From NCBI RefSeq assembly GCF_031954365.1, contig NZ_JAUSVZ010000005.1: a stretch of DNA of 64,000 nt; one strand, written 5' to 3'. This document shows positions 32,085-41,340 of this stretch, in pieces (the first letter of the stretch is position 1; each line of letters opens with the position of its first letter). The DNA comes from Brevibacillus aydinogluensis. GTDB lineage: Bacteria; Bacillota; Bacilli; Brevibacillales; Brevibacillaceae. Under the pieces are notes generated by a model. The model was not told where the DNA came from, did not search any database, and worked only from the letters and a program-made list of their open reading frames with translations. The position numbers and the translations under genes were made by a program.

Positions 32085-32843
32085 ATGCTGTTGAAAGACA
32101 AGGCGGTTATCGTCACGGGTGGCGGTTCCGGCATGGGAAAAGCGATCTGCCGCCGCTTTGTGCGGGAGGGGGCGCGGGTGGCCGTCGTCGATTGGAACGG
32201 GGAAGCCGCCCGGGAGACAGCCGAAGCGTGCGGCTCTGACGCATGGGCGGTTCCGGCAAACGTGGCCGTTGACGCCGAAGTAAAGGTGATGGTGGAGCGT
32301 ACAGTTCAGCGATTCGGCACGGTGGACGCCGTCGTCAACTGCGCCGGGGTGCCGATGACGTTTACCCCGGTCGAGGAGGTGTCGGAAGAGCTGTGGCAGC
32401 GGATCATGGATGTCAATGTCAAGTCCATCTACCTGACGTCCAGGTACGTCGTTCCCGTCATGAAACAGTGGGGAAGCGGCGTGATCCTCAACATCTGTTC
32501 GATCGCCGGCATCCGCGCCCGCCCGGGACTAAACGCGTACTGCGCCTCGAAGGGAGCGGCGATCATGCTGACCAAGGCGTTGGCAATCGAACTGGCTCCC
32601 TACAAGATTCGCGTAAACGGGATCAATCCCGGTCCGGCGGAGACGCCGATGCTGCGCCAATTCATGAGCGGGGATGCGGAGAAAATCTCCAGGGACACGC
32701 AGGAGATCTTTGTCAGCAGCGTCCCGCTCGGCAGCCTGATCCAGCCGGACGATATCGCTCATGCTGCTCTTTATCTGTGCAGCGACTTGTCCCGAATGGT
32801 GACCGGGGAAATTGTCAACGTGGACGGCGGGCGGGGAATTTAA
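32085..32843 (+). CDS. Short-chain dehydrogenase/reductase
   Basis: A 252-residue classical SDR. The cofactor motif is VTGGGSGMGKAI, followed by VVDWN (NAD-preferring Asp), NCAG, the catalytic Ser in ICSIAG and the YCASKGA Tyr-Lys pair; the C-terminus GEIVNVDGGRGI is typical. It interconverts an alcohol and a ketone in the pathway. ATG 32085 is 7 bases after a GGGGGGG stretch; an in-frame GTG at 32079 is less likely. Third gene of the sigma-54 operon. Confidence 0.9.
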   Translation: MLLKDKAVIVTGGGSGMGKAICRRFVREGARVAVVDWNGEAARETAEACGSDAWAVPANVAVDAEVKVMVERTVQRFGTVDAVVNCAGVPMTFTPVEEVSEELWQRIMDVNVKSIYLTSRYVVPVMKQWGSGVILNICSIAGIRARPGLNAYCASKGAAIMLTKALAIELAPYKIRVNGINPGPAETPMLRQFMSGDAEKISRDTQEIFVSSVPLGSLIQPDDIAHAALYLCSDLSRMVTGEIVNVDGGRGI

Positions 32844-32862
32844 GTGAAAGCGAGGGGAACGC

Positions 32863-33732
32863 ATGACAAACGAGCCGCTCATTCGCATAGAAAACGTCTC
32901 GTTTTCCTATCAGGTGAACCACGAACAGCAGATTCCCGTCCTGCACGGCGTCTCCTTTGAGGTGTACCGGGGTGAACACCTGGCCATTATTGGCCACAAC
33001 GGCTCGGGAAAATCGACGATCTCCAAACACCTCAATGGCATCTTGACGCCGCGGGAAGGCGATGTTTGGGTAAACGGCATCAATACCCGGGACAAGAAGC
33101 GGATGCACGAGATCCGCAGCCTTGTCGGCATGGTTTTTCAACATCCCGACAACCAGCTTGTCGCCACCATCGTGGAGGAGGATGTCGCCTTTGGGCTGGA
33201 AAACATCGGCGTGCCGCCGGAGGAAATGAAGCAGCGCGTCGACTTTGCCCTGGAGTCCGTCGGAATGAGCGCGTTCCGCCACCGGCCGCCGCACCATCTG
33301 TCTGGGGGACAGAAGCAGCGGATCGCGATTGCCGGCGTCCTCGCGATGAAACCGCAGTGTCTGGTGATGGACGAAGCCACCAGTATGCTGGACAGCTTCG
33401 GACGGCAGGAGATACTTGCTGTCGTCCGCAGACTGCATCGTGAAGGAATGACGATCGTGAACGTGACGCACCACATGTCAGAAGCGGCGGCAGCGGACCG
33501 GGTGATCGTGATGGAAGGCGGCCGGATCGCGCTGCAGGGCACCCCGCGGGACGTGTTTGCCCAGCATGAGCGGCTGCGTGAGCTTCACTTGGACGTCCCG
33601 GACGCCAGCCGGATTGCTGCATGGGTCCACCGGGAAGTGCCGGCGTTTTCCCCCGCGCTGATTCACAACGAGGAAGTGGTGGCGGAAGTAAACAGGCTCA
33701 CGCTTAAACGGGCGGAGGCGAGCGGATCATGA
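32863..33732 (+). CDS. ecfA1: ECF transporter ATPase EcfA (first)
   Basis: A 289-residue ATPase of an energy-coupling-factor transporter. It shows Walker A IIGHNGSGKSTISKHL, Q-loop FQHPDNQLVATIVEEDVAFG (the ECF-type Q-helix region), LSGGQKQRIAIAGVLAM and CLVMDEATSMLDSFGRQ. It pairs with the next ATPase to drive the EcfT-EcfS membrane part. ATG 32863 is 19 bases after the SDR stop. Its stop overlaps the second ATPase start. Confidence 0.93.
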   Translation: MTNEPLIRIENVSFSYQVNHEQQIPVLHGVSFEVYRGEHLAIIGHNGSGKSTISKHLNGILTPREGDVWVNGINTRDKKRMHEIRSLVGMVFQHPDNQLVATIVEEDVAFGLENIGVPPEEMKQRVDFALESVGMSAFRHRPPHHLSGGQKQRIAIAGVLAMKPQCLVMDEATSMLDSFGRQEILAVVRRLHREGMTIVNVTHHMSEAAAADRVIVMEGGRIALQGTPRDVFAQHERLRELHLDVPDASRIAAWVHREVPAFSPALIHNEEVVAEVNRLTLKRAEASGS

Positions 33733-34589
33733 GTCAGCCGATCATTGAAGTACGGAATCTGTCACACGTGTACATGCAGAACACCCCGCTGGAGCACCGC
33801 GCCCTCACCGACGTGACCATGCAGGTGGCAGCAGGGGAGTGTATCGCCATCATCGGTCACACCGGATCGGGCAAATCGACGCTGATTCAACATTTCAACG
33901 GCTTGATCCGTCCCCAGTCCGGCACCGTCATCGTCAACGGGCTGGACGTCTCCCATCCGAAGCTGGACGTAAAAGCGCTCAGGCGTCAGGTGGGGCTGGT
34001 CTTTCAAAACCCGGAAGACCAGATTTTCGAGAAGCTGGTCGGCGATGACGTAGCGTACGGCCCGTTCAAGATGGGGCTGCCGCTGGATGAGGTGCGGCGC
34101 CGCGTACAGTGGGCCATGGAGCTGGTCGGGCTGTCGTTTCAGGAGATGAAAGACAGACCGACGTTTGCGCTCAGCGGCGGCCAAAAGCGGAAGGTGGCCC
34201 TGGCCGGCGTGCTGGCGCTTGCGCCCAAGGTACTGGTGCTGGACGAACCGACGGCCGGGCTTGACCCGCGTTCGCGCAACGAGCTGTTGGAGCGGATACG
34301 CCGGCTGAACCGAGAGGAAGGCCTGACGGTCATCTTCGTCTCTCACAACATGGAGGAAGTGGCCCGGCTGGCCGACCGCGTCTATGTCATGGCCGGCGGG
34401 CGGACCGTCTGCACAGGCACCCCGCGCGACATCTTTGGCAACCAGGAGATTTTGCGCGCCCATCGGATCGGAACGCCGGAGAGCGTCGACATCCTCTACC
34501 GGCTGCGGGACCAGGGGTATTCGGTCGATGTGGGGGCGTACCGCGCCGAAGAAGCAGCGGAGCAAATCGTGACGTTGATCAGGCGGTGA
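33729..34589 (+). CDS. ecfA2: ECF transporter ATPase EcfA' (second)
   Basis: A 286-residue second ECF ATPase. It shows IIGHTGSGKSTLIQHF, FQNPEDQIFEKLVGDDVAYGP, LSGGQKRKVALAGVLAL and VLVLDEPTAGLDPRSR. The ATG overlaps the previous stop by 4 bases, so both subunits are made together. In most Firmicutes the two ATPase genes and ecfT sit in the ribosomal-protein region and serve many S components. Here a complete copy sits in a sigma-54-controlled catabolic operon, which points to a dedicated (group I) transporter. Confidence 0.93.
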   Translation: MSQPIIEVRNLSHVYMQNTPLEHRALTDVTMQVAAGECIAIIGHTGSGKSTLIQHFNGLIRPQSGTVIVNGLDVSHPKLDVKALRRQVGLVFQNPEDQIFEKLVGDDVAYGPFKMGLPLDEVRRRVQWAMELVGLSFQEMKDRPTFALSGGQKRKVALAGVLALAPKVLVLDEPTAGLDPRSRNELLERIRRLNREEGLTVIFVSHNMEEVARLADRVYVMAGGRTVCTGTPRDIFGNQEILRAHRIGTPESVDILYRLRDQGYSVDVGAYRAEEAAEQIVTLIRR

Positions 34590-34601
34590 GGAGGGATTCG
34601 C

Positions 34602-35438
34602 ATGTCCGCCGAATTTGAATTGACCCGAAACATCACGATCGGCCAGTATCTGCCGACAGGTTCGATCGTGCACCGGCTCGATCCGCGGTTTAAGTTGGCC
34701 GCCTTTGTCATCCTCATCCTCGCGATTGCGATCTGCGGCACCTACGCGGGCAACCTGTTCGGTCTCCTTGTCTGCTTGTGGCTGTTTCACCTCGCCAGGA
34801 TTCCGCTGCGCTACGGCCTGTCCGGGGTAAAACCGGCTGTGCCGTTCATCCTCATCTTGGCCGTGTTGCAGCTGCTTTTTTACGGGGAAATCGCCCGAGG
34901 CGGGACCATCTATCTCCAGTACGGTATTGTGACCATCTCCAGCGAAAGCGTTCGGCTGGTGATCGTGTCGGCAATGCGGTTTGTGGAGGTGATCTTTCTC
35001 TCCAGCGTGCTGACGCTCAGCACGTCGACGACCGAGCTGACGCACGGGATGGAGCGGCTGTTACGGCCGCTTGCAGCCATCCGGTTTCCCGTCCACGCGT
35101 TCGCCCTGATCATCACCATCGCGATCCGCTTCGTGCCCACCTTTGCGCTGGAAATGGAAAAGATGATGAAGGCCCAGGCGTCGCGCGGCGCCGACTTTGG
35201 CACCGGCGAGTGGTGGCGGATCGTAAAACGGACGAAAGACATGCTGCCGATTCTCATCCCGCTGTTTAACGTGGCGCTGTCTCGCGCGGAGGACCTGATT
35301 CTCGCCATGGAGGCGCGCTGCTACACGCCGGGAGCGGCTCGGACGCGCTACGCCCACTACAAGGCGCACGGCAGGGATTACGCTGTCATTGCTGCAAGCG
35401 TGGTCATGGCTGCGGTGATGGTGGCGATACCCTGGTAG
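34602..35438 (+). CDS. ecfT: ECF transporter transmembrane protein EcfT
   Basis: A 278-residue membrane scaffold subunit with about five membrane segments. The coupling helices carry the family motifs QASRGADFG and AMEARCYTPGAARTRY, which dock to the two ATPases. LDPRFKLAAF near residue 27 is typical. ATG 34602 is 12 bases after the second ATPase stop, with GAGGAGGG upstream. Confidence 0.93.
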   Translation: MSAEFELTRNITIGQYLPTGSIVHRLDPRFKLAAFVILILAIAICGTYAGNLFGLLVCLWLFHLARIPLRYGLSGVKPAVPFILILAVLQLLFYGEIARGGTIYLQYGIVTISSESVRLVIVSAMRFVEVIFLSSVLTLSTSTTELTHGMERLLRPLAAIRFPVHAFALIITIAIRFVPTFALEMEKMMKAQASRGADFGTGEWWRIVKRTKDMLPILIPLFNVALSRAEDLILAMEARCYTPGAARTRYAHYKAHGRDYAVIAASVVMAAVMVAIPW

Positions 35439-35501
35439 TGGAGAGTGCTTGCTGGACGGAAAAATCGCCAATAATCAGCATTCAATTAGGAGGGAAGACG
35501 C

Positions 35502-36059
35502 ATGGAAAAGGGCTTGACGGTTCGCAAAATTGTGATCGCCGGTGTGTTAGGGGCCATTGCCATCCTGCTGGGCGTGACGCGTCTCGGCTTCATTCCGGTC
35601 CCGACGGCGGCAGGCAATGCGACGATCATGCACATCCCGGCAGTGATCGGCGGCATTGTGGAAGGGTGGGGCGTTGGGTTGGTGATTGGTCTCATTTTCG
35701 GTGTTTCTTCCTTTTTAAATGCCACAGTTCCGCTGTTTAAAGACCCGTTGGTCGCCATCCTGCCGCGGCTGTTTATCGGGGTCACGGCGTACCTGACGTA
35801 CACGGGTTTGCGGCGTCTCAACGAGCATGCAGCGATTGCCCTTGCCGGCTTTGTGGGTTCGATGACAAACACGATCCTGGTGCTCGGGATGGCGGTTATC
35901 CGCGGCTACATGCCGGTCGGCGTCGCTGCCAGCGTAGCGGTGTTCAGTGGCCTTCCGGAAGCGATCGTCTCCGTTATCGTGACGCTGGCTGTCGTGGTGG
36001 CGTGGAAGAAAATCGGCTCGGCCGGCAAACAAAAGTCAAAAATTTCAGGAGATTTGTGA
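35502..36059 (+). CDS. ECF transporter S component, substrate unknown
   Basis: A 185-residue, six-helix membrane protein with the layout of ECF substrate-binding subunits: LGVTRLGFIPVPTAAGNATIM (helix 1 and loop, the usual substrate-pocket region), GLVIGLIFGVSSFL and a lysine-rich tail. It is the only S component nearby, 63 bases after ecfT with AGGAGGG before the ATG. ECF systems usually import vitamins or metals; linkage to dehydrogenases and an M20 hydrolase suggests an organic nutrient instead. This is inference. Confidence 0.82.
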   Translation: MEKGLTVRKIVIAGVLGAIAILLGVTRLGFIPVPTAAGNATIMHIPAVIGGIVEGWGVGLVIGLIFGVSSFLNATVPLFKDPLVAILPRLFIGVTAYLTYTGLRRLNEHAAIALAGFVGSMTNTILVLGMAVIRGYMPVGVAASVAVFSGLPEAIVSVIVTLAVVVAWKKIGSAGKQKSKISGDL

Positions 36060-36198
36060 TAGCGGGATGATGTACTGTCGGTTGCGTGCATGTGAGCCAG
36101 CGGCGGAAGTTGTGATGCAGGGGGACTGACGGAAACGGACCAGCGGAATGCCGTCCCATCGCGGTATCCGTGCAGAATCTGGAGAGGAGCGATTGTCC

Positions 36199-37416
36199 AT
36201 GAATCAAGTCATTTCCTATGTCGATGAGCAGGAAGTCGTTCGCCTGACGCAGGAGTTGGTGCGCATCCCGAGCGTGTATCGGCCAGGTCAGCCGGATGGC
36301 AACGAAGAGCGGGTCGCCCAATTTGTCGCCGAGACCCTGCAGCAGATGGGACTTCAGGTATTTTACGAGGAAGTGGTGCCGGGGCGGCCCAACGTGATCG
36401 CCTTTTACGATTCCGGCCGTCCGGGCAAAACGCTTCTCTTTGAGGCGCATACGGACGTTGTGACGGAGGGGGACCGCGACGCGTGGAGCTACGACCCGTT
36501 CGGCGGGCAGATCGCAGGCGGCCGCATCTACGGCCGGGGCGCCTGCGACACAAAAGGCAACCTGGCGGCGGCAATCTGTGCCGTCAAGGCGATTCAGCGT
36601 TCCGCCATCCCATTTCCGGGCAAAATTCTGCTCTGCATCCCTTGCGACGAAGAAGGCATGATGATCGGGATCAAGGATTTCATCCGCCGCGGGTGGGCGG
36701 ACGGTGTGGATGCTGCGATCATCTGCGAGCCCGAGGAAAACCAGCTTTGCATCACGCAGAAAGGGGCAATGCGGGCGATCCTCAGGACCTACGGAAAAAT
36801 GGCCCACGGCGCCATGCCGCTGACCGGGGTGAATCCCAACACCCGCATGGCCCGGGTGATACTCGCACTGGAGGAGTTGGAACGACGAGAGAAGGAACGT
36901 CTGGGAGAGCATCCCATGCTCGGGTGGCCCAGCATCACGCCGACGATTGTGCAGGCCCCGGTCAAGGGAGAACCGCAGATCAACGTCGTTCCCGATCAGT
37001 GCATGACTACGCTGGACATCCGCACGGTGCCTGGTCAGGATCACGATGTGCTGCGCCGGGAGATGAACGACATTCTGGAGCGGCTGGCGCACGAGGATGA
37101 CCAGTTCAAGGCCGTGCTGGACGTGATCGAGGAGCGCCCGTGGACGTTGACGCCAATGGAGGCGGAAGTGGTGCAGGCGGTCGCGACAGCATACCGGGAA
37201 GTGGCGAAAAAGGAGCCGGTCTTCAACGGAGTGCCCGGCGCCACCGACGGGACGTTTTTGCACAAGGCCGGCATCCCGATCCTGACCACCGGCGCGGGGG
37301 ACCGGCACATCCCGCACCACGTCGACGAATACGTGGACATCGCACAACTCGTGGAGACGACCCAACTGTTTGCCCTGTCCGCACTGACCTATCTGACACA
37401 GCCGGTTCACGCCTGA
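36199..37416 (+). CDS. M20 metallohydrolase (YgeY/ArgE/DapE type)
   Basis: A 405-residue two-zinc hydrolase. Ligands are readable in LLFEAHTDVV (His, Asp), RGACDTKGN, CDEEGMM (catalytic Glu, Glu), the central TYGKMAHGAMP lid and the C-terminal RHIPHHVDEYV. The family removes N-acyl or N-terminal groups from amino acids; YgeY-like members are linked to purine and ammonia metabolism. ATG 36199 follows GGAGAGGAG by about 9 bases. A 139-base spacer separates it from the S-component gene; I see no terminator in the spacer, so it probably remains in the operon. Confidence 0.85.
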   Translation: MNQVISYVDEQEVVRLTQELVRIPSVYRPGQPDGNEERVAQFVAETLQQMGLQVFYEEVVPGRPNVIAFYDSGRPGKTLLFEAHTDVVTEGDRDAWSYDPFGGQIAGGRIYGRGACDTKGNLAAAICAVKAIQRSAIPFPGKILLCIPCDEEGMMIGIKDFIRRGWADGVDAAIICEPEENQLCITQKGAMRAILRTYGKMAHGAMPLTGVNPNTRMARVILALEELERREKERLGEHPMLGWPSITPTIVQAPVKGEPQINVVPDQCMTTLDIRTVPGQDHDVLRREMNDILERLAHEDDQFKAVLDVIEERPWTLTPMEAEVVQAVATAYREVAKKEPVFNGVPGATDGTFLHKAGIPILTTGAGDRHIPHHVDEYVDIAQLVETTQLFALSALTYLTQPVHA

Positions 37417-37438
37417 AATGCGCGAAGGAGGAACGCCA

Positions 37439-38761
37439 ATGAATCAGGAACAAACCGTGCAGCCATCCGTCGGCGAGCGGACTGTCCGCAAGGTGATGCG
37501 GCGAATCATCCCCTTTATTTTTCTGCTGTACATCGTTGCGTTCTTGGACAGGGTCAATCTGGGTTACGCGGCTCTGGAGATGAACCAGGCGCTGGGATTG
37601 AGCGCCGAGGTGTTCGGCCTTGTGTCCGGCATCTTTTTCATCGGGTACTTTCTATTTGAAATACCCAGCAATATCCTGATGCACCGGATTGGTGCCCGCA
37701 TCTGGATCGCCCGCATCATTGTGAGCTGGGGGCTGGTCGTGATCGTCACGGCATGGGCGCAGAACGCCATGCACCTTTACGTTCTCCGCTTTCTTCTCGG
37801 CGTGGCAGAGGCGGGCTTCTTCCCGGGGATCATCTTGTACATCACGTACTGGTTTCGGGCACGGGAGCAGGCGCGCGCGTTTGCCTTGTTCATGACGGCG
37901 CTGGCAGCTTCCAATATCATCGGGGCCCCAATCTCCACCTGGATCATGGACAACATCAACTGGTTTGGCATGCCGGGATGGCGCTGGATGTTCATCCTGG
38001 AAGGTATCCCGGCGGTCATCTGCGGCGTTGTCACTTATTTCTACCTGACGGACCGTCCCGATGACGCGCATTGGCTGACTGCGGAAGAAAAGCAGTGGCT
38101 CAATGCGGAACTGGCTCGCGAACAGATGGCCAAACAGCACCAAAAGCGGTATACGACCAAAGACGTGCTGGCCAACCCGCGCGTGTGGCATCTGGCCCTG
38201 ATTTACTTCACATTGGTCGTGGGGTTGTACGGAATCGGTTTCTGGATGCCGACGATCATCAAGCTGCTGTCCGGCAAGCTGACCAATACGCAGGTGGGAT
38301 TGGTTACGATGATTCCCTATGTGATCGGCGGATTGGCGATGATTGCATGGGCCCGCCGCTCGGACCGTACCGGGGAACGGCGGATGCACGCGGCTATCCC
38401 TCCGGCGGTGGGAGCGCTCGGGTTGATCATCTGCGCCTTTACCGACGATCCGTACCTCTCCGTCCTCATGATGGGTGTGGCGACGGCTGGAATATACAGC
38501 TTCTTTGGACCGTTCTGGGCGCTGCCTGCGCTGTTCCTCAGCGAGGAAGCGGCGGCGGTGGGCATCGCGTTGATCAACTCCATCGGCAACCTGGGCGGTT
38601 TTCTCGGCCCTTATGCGCTCGGGTATTTGAACGAAGCGACGGGCAGCATGACAGCCAGCTTGTTTTTTCTCAGCGGGTTTTTACTCCTGTGCTCCCTGCT
38701 GACGCTGGCGATCAAGCGGCAGACCCTGGTGCAGCATCCCGAAACAAAGATGAAAGTGTAA
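37439..38761 (+). CDS. MFS transporter, anion:cation symporter (ACS) type
   Basis: A 440-residue permease with 12 membrane segments. The N-terminus (MRRIIPFIFLLYIVAFLDRV, NLGYAALEMN) and SGIFFIGYFLFEIPSNILMHR are diagnostic of the ACS branch, which takes up carboxylates such as tartrate, glucarate, phthalate and 4-hydroxyphenylacetate. This matches the tartrate/D-malate-type dehydrogenase at the head of the operon. AAGGAGG lies about 8 bases before ATG 37439. Last gene before a strong terminator. Confidence 0.9.
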   Translation: MNQEQTVQPSVGERTVRKVMRRIIPFIFLLYIVAFLDRVNLGYAALEMNQALGLSAEVFGLVSGIFFIGYFLFEIPSNILMHRIGARIWIARIIVSWGLVVIVTAWAQNAMHLYVLRFLLGVAEAGFFPGIILYITYWFRAREQARAFALFMTALAASNIIGAPISTWIMDNINWFGMPGWRWMFILEGIPAVICGVVTYFYLTDRPDDAHWLTAEEKQWLNAELAREQMAKQHQKRYTTKDVLANPRVWHLALIYFTLVVGLYGIGFWMPTIIKLLSGKLTNTQVGLVTMIPYVIGGLAMIAWARRSDRTGERRMHAAIPPAVGALGLIICAFTDDPYLSVLMMGVATAGIYSFFGPFWALPALFLSEEAAAVGIALINSIGNLGGFLGPYALGYLNEATGSMTASLFFLSGFLLLCSLLTLAIKRQTLVQHPETKMKV

Positions 38762-38767
38762 GCGTTG

Positions 38768-38800
38768 CCCCTACCCGGAATCAGGGTAGGGGTTCCTTTT
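38768..38800 (+). terminator. Intrinsic terminator ending the sigma-54 operon
   Basis: CCCCTACCC (38768-38776) pairs with GGGTAGGGG (38784-38792), followed by TTCCTTTT. Confidence 0.9.
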
Positions 38801-38807
38801 GAAAAAC

Positions 38808-38837
38808 TTGCTCACTCCATAAGATTTTTTTTACAAT
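38808..38837 (+). promoter_or_regulatory. Promoter of the oligoendopeptidase gene
   Basis: TTGCTC (38808-38813) and TACAAT (38832-38837), 18 bases apart, 43 bases before the ATG. Confidence 0.55.
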
Positions 38838-38880
38838 AAGGAAGGAATTGATCAAGAAGTTGCTAAGGAGGCACGTGTGT

Positions 38881-40662
38881 ATGGAGATGCGCTGGAGTTT
38901 GGACGTGTTGTACCCGTCTTTCGATTCCCCGGAACTGCAAAAAGATTGGGACAAATTGTGCAGTGAGATGAAGGAACTGAAAGCGTGGAGCAAAGAGCAC
39001 CTGCATGGGCAGGATGACGCCGTGAACAAAATGGAAACGTACATAACCAAACTGACGTCTGTGCTGCAAACGCAGTCCCGTTTGTATCATTTTGCCGAGC
39101 TGACCGCCAGTGTCGACGCAAAAAACGAACGCGCCCTGCAATTGGTGGAACGGATTCAGGAGCAGGCGGTGGAACTGGTGGAGCCAGGCGTCCAGTTTCA
39201 AAAGTGGTTGGGATCGCTTTCCGGCCTGGACAGTCTGATCAGCCAGTCTCCGCTGCTGGAAACGCACCGGTTCTTCCTCACAGAGACGGCGCAAAAGGCA
39301 AAGTACCTGCTGAGCGAAAAAGAAGAAATCATTCTGGCAAAGATGAAAAACACCGGCTCCAACGCATGGTCGAAGCTGCAGGAACTGCTCACCTCCACAC
39401 TAATGGTAGACATCACCGTCGATGGCGAAGCGAAACAGCTGCCGCTGTCGGTCGTGCGCAACATGGCCTACGAAAAAGATCCGCAAGTGCGCAGGACGGC
39501 GTATGAGGCTGAACTTGCAGCGTACAAGAAAATCGAGGAATCGTCTGCAGCCTGCCTGAACGGCATCAAGGGCGAGGTGATCACCACCGTCAAACTGCGC
39601 GGCTACGAATCTGCTCTCGACAAAACGCTGCAGGACTCCCGCATGGACAAGGAAACGCTGGACGCGATGTTGACCGCGATGCGCGAAAGCCTGCCCGTCT
39701 TTCACAAGTACTACCGGACGAAAGCGAAGCTGTTGGGCCACGCGAACGGACTGCCGTTCTACGATCTGTTTGCGCCCGTGGGAGAGGCGGACATGCGCTT
39801 TACGTATCAAGAGGCGCGGGACTTTATCGTCAAACACTTCGGCAGCTTTAGTGAAAAGCTGGCCAACTACGCCGCGCGTGCGTTTGACAACCGCTGGATT
39901 GACGCCGAACCGCGCGAAGGCAAACGGGGCGGCGCGTTCTGCCACAACCTGCACGTCGTCAAGGAAAGCCGGATCATGGCCAACTTCACCGGCTCGTACA
40001 ACGACGTGAGCACGTTGGCCCACGAACTGGGACACGGCTATCACGGTGAGTGCCTGGTAGACGAAGCGTTTTTGAACAGCGACTATCCGATGCCGATTGC
40101 CGAAACCGCTTCCATCTTCTGCGAGACGATCATCGCCAAAGCGGCGCTTCAGCAGGCGACCGAGGAAGAGGCGTTTGCCATTTTGGAAAATGCCATCTCC
40201 GGCGAAGGACAAGTCATTGTCGACATCTACAGCCGCTATCTGTTTGAATCGGAGGTGTTCAAGCGCCGTGAAAACGGCTCGCTTTCCGTCAACGAGCTGA
40301 AGGCAATCATGCTGCAGGCGCAAAAAGAGGCGTACGGCGACGGCCTGGACCACGAATTCCTGCACCCGTACATGTGGGTGTGCAAGCCGCACTACTACTT
40401 TGCCGATTACAACTTCTACAACTTCCCGTACGCGTTTGGCCTCCTGTTTGCCAAAGGGCTGTACGCCGAGTACCTGAAGCGCGGCGCTTCGTTTGTTGAA
40501 CAGTACGACCAATTGCTTGCGGTCACCGGCAAGATGAACATAGCCGACGTTGCCGCCATCATGGACGTGGACGTCCGCTCCGTCGATTTCTGGCGCGGCT
40601 CGCTCGCCCTGATCGCGGAGGATGTGGAGACATTCGTCTCCCTGGCCGCATCCCGCAGCTAA
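38881..40662 (+). CDS. pepF: Oligoendopeptidase F family M3 peptidase
   Basis: A 593-residue cytoplasmic zinc peptidase that cuts short peptides. The zinc site is STLAHELGHGYHGE with the downstream Glu in AETASIFCE; the long N-terminal helical half (about 1-200) and C-terminal HPYMWVCKPHYYFADYNFYNFPYAFG block are typical of family M3B. Full length. ATG 38881 follows AAGGAGG by 9 bases; an upstream in-frame start at 38848 lacks a site. Monocistronic. Confidence 0.92.
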   Translation: MEMRWSLDVLYPSFDSPELQKDWDKLCSEMKELKAWSKEHLHGQDDAVNKMETYITKLTSVLQTQSRLYHFAELTASVDAKNERALQLVERIQEQAVELVEPGVQFQKWLGSLSGLDSLISQSPLLETHRFFLTETAQKAKYLLSEKEEIILAKMKNTGSNAWSKLQELLTSTLMVDITVDGEAKQLPLSVVRNMAYEKDPQVRRTAYEAELAAYKKIEESSAACLNGIKGEVITTVKLRGYESALDKTLQDSRMDKETLDAMLTAMRESLPVFHKYYRTKAKLLGHANGLPFYDLFAPVGEADMRFTYQEARDFIVKHFGSFSEKLANYAARAFDNRWIDAEPREGKRGGAFCHNLHVVKESRIMANFTGSYNDVSTLAHELGHGYHGECLVDEAFLNSDYPMPIAETASIFCETIIAKAALQQATEEEAFAILENAISGEGQVIVDIYSRYLFESEVFKRRENGSLSVNELKAIMLQAQKEAYGDGLDHEFLHPYMWVCKPHYYFADYNFYNFPYAFGLLFAKGLYAEYLKRGASFVEQYDQLLAVTGKMNIADVAAIMDVDVRSVDFWRGSLALIAEDVETFVSLAASRS

Positions 40663-40674
40663 CCGACCTACCCA

Positions 40675-40703
40675 AGAGCCCGACGATTACCGTCGGGCTT
40701 TTA
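40675..40703 (+). terminator. Intrinsic terminator after pepF
   Basis: AGCCCGAC (40677-40684) pairs with GTCGGGCT (40692-40699), followed by TTT. Confidence 0.85.
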
Positions 40704-40762
40704 CGTGTGTATAGCCAGCCGGTCAGGTGGAGACGATATGAAAAAAAGGATGAGGTGATATT

Positions 40763-40993
40763 GTGGTGAACGGATTGCAGTTGCTTGATCTTCTGCGGGA
40801 AACGGAAAACAAGATGCTCCATTTACATAGAGCCATCGACAGGATTACGAATGAACCCGATTTCAAGGAGTCGGTCAGCGTCTTGACCGAGGTAGTGCGG
40901 GATTACCAGTTGCAGTTGGACAAAATGAAACAGGCGTTGGGCAAAATCGAGATTGGCCAGCAACACTCCTCTCAACAGTCCACCCACCAGTAG
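40763..40993 (+). CDS. Small helical protein of unknown function
   Basis: A 76-residue soluble protein, predicted almost all helix, with a possible short coiled coil (LLDLLRETENKMLHLHRAIDRI and LTEVVRDYQLQLDKMKQALG) and a Gln/Ser/His-rich tail. Start is one of two adjacent GTG codons (40763 or 40766) after GAGGTGA. It stands alone between two terminators. No family recognised; it looks like a genuine small gene from its ribosome site and codon use. Confidence 0.6.
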   Translation: MVNGLQLLDLLRETENKMLHLHRAIDRITNEPDFKESVSVLTEVVRDYQLQLDKMKQALGKIEIGQQHSSQQSTHQ

Positions 40994-41026
40994 ACCCAGC
41001 CTTGTTGTAAAGAACATGTAATAAAT

Positions 41027-41060
41027 CAGCCTTCCATGTAAAGTGGAAGGCTTCTTTTTT
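41027..41060 (+). terminator. Intrinsic terminator after the small helical gene
   Basis: GCCTTCCA (41029-41036) pairs with TGGAAGGC (41044-41051), followed by TTCTTTTTT. Confidence 0.88.
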
Positions 41061-41340
41061 GGGAGCAACATACCAATTTTTTCAAGTAAAATGGACCTAT
41101 GTATGCGTTTACATATCCTGCCATTCCATTTCTTTTGTCCATATGTCCTTGACAGGTTGCAGGACTGGTTGATGATTTATCTGGGAATTTGGGCACGAAA
41201 ATGGAATTGTATTACATTTTCGTTACAAAACAGGTGTTCGTGAAGCAGGAAACTGCGACTATGGCCGGTGTGGAATTTCCTGCCGTATAATGACCGACAG
41301 GCGTGTCAATCCGAGTAAAACGTGATCGGGGAGTGTCGAG
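41061..41340 (+). promoter_or_regulatory. Leader/promoter region of the polysaccharide cluster
   Basis: This 280-base AT-richer stretch has no credible gene. A TTGACA at 41149-41154 lacks a good -10 partner, and a perfect TATAAT at 41286-41291 lacks a good -35, so transcription may need an activator or another sigma factor. Two motifs near 41210-41228, TATTACATTTTCGTTAC, form an imperfect dyad. Confidence 0.35.
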
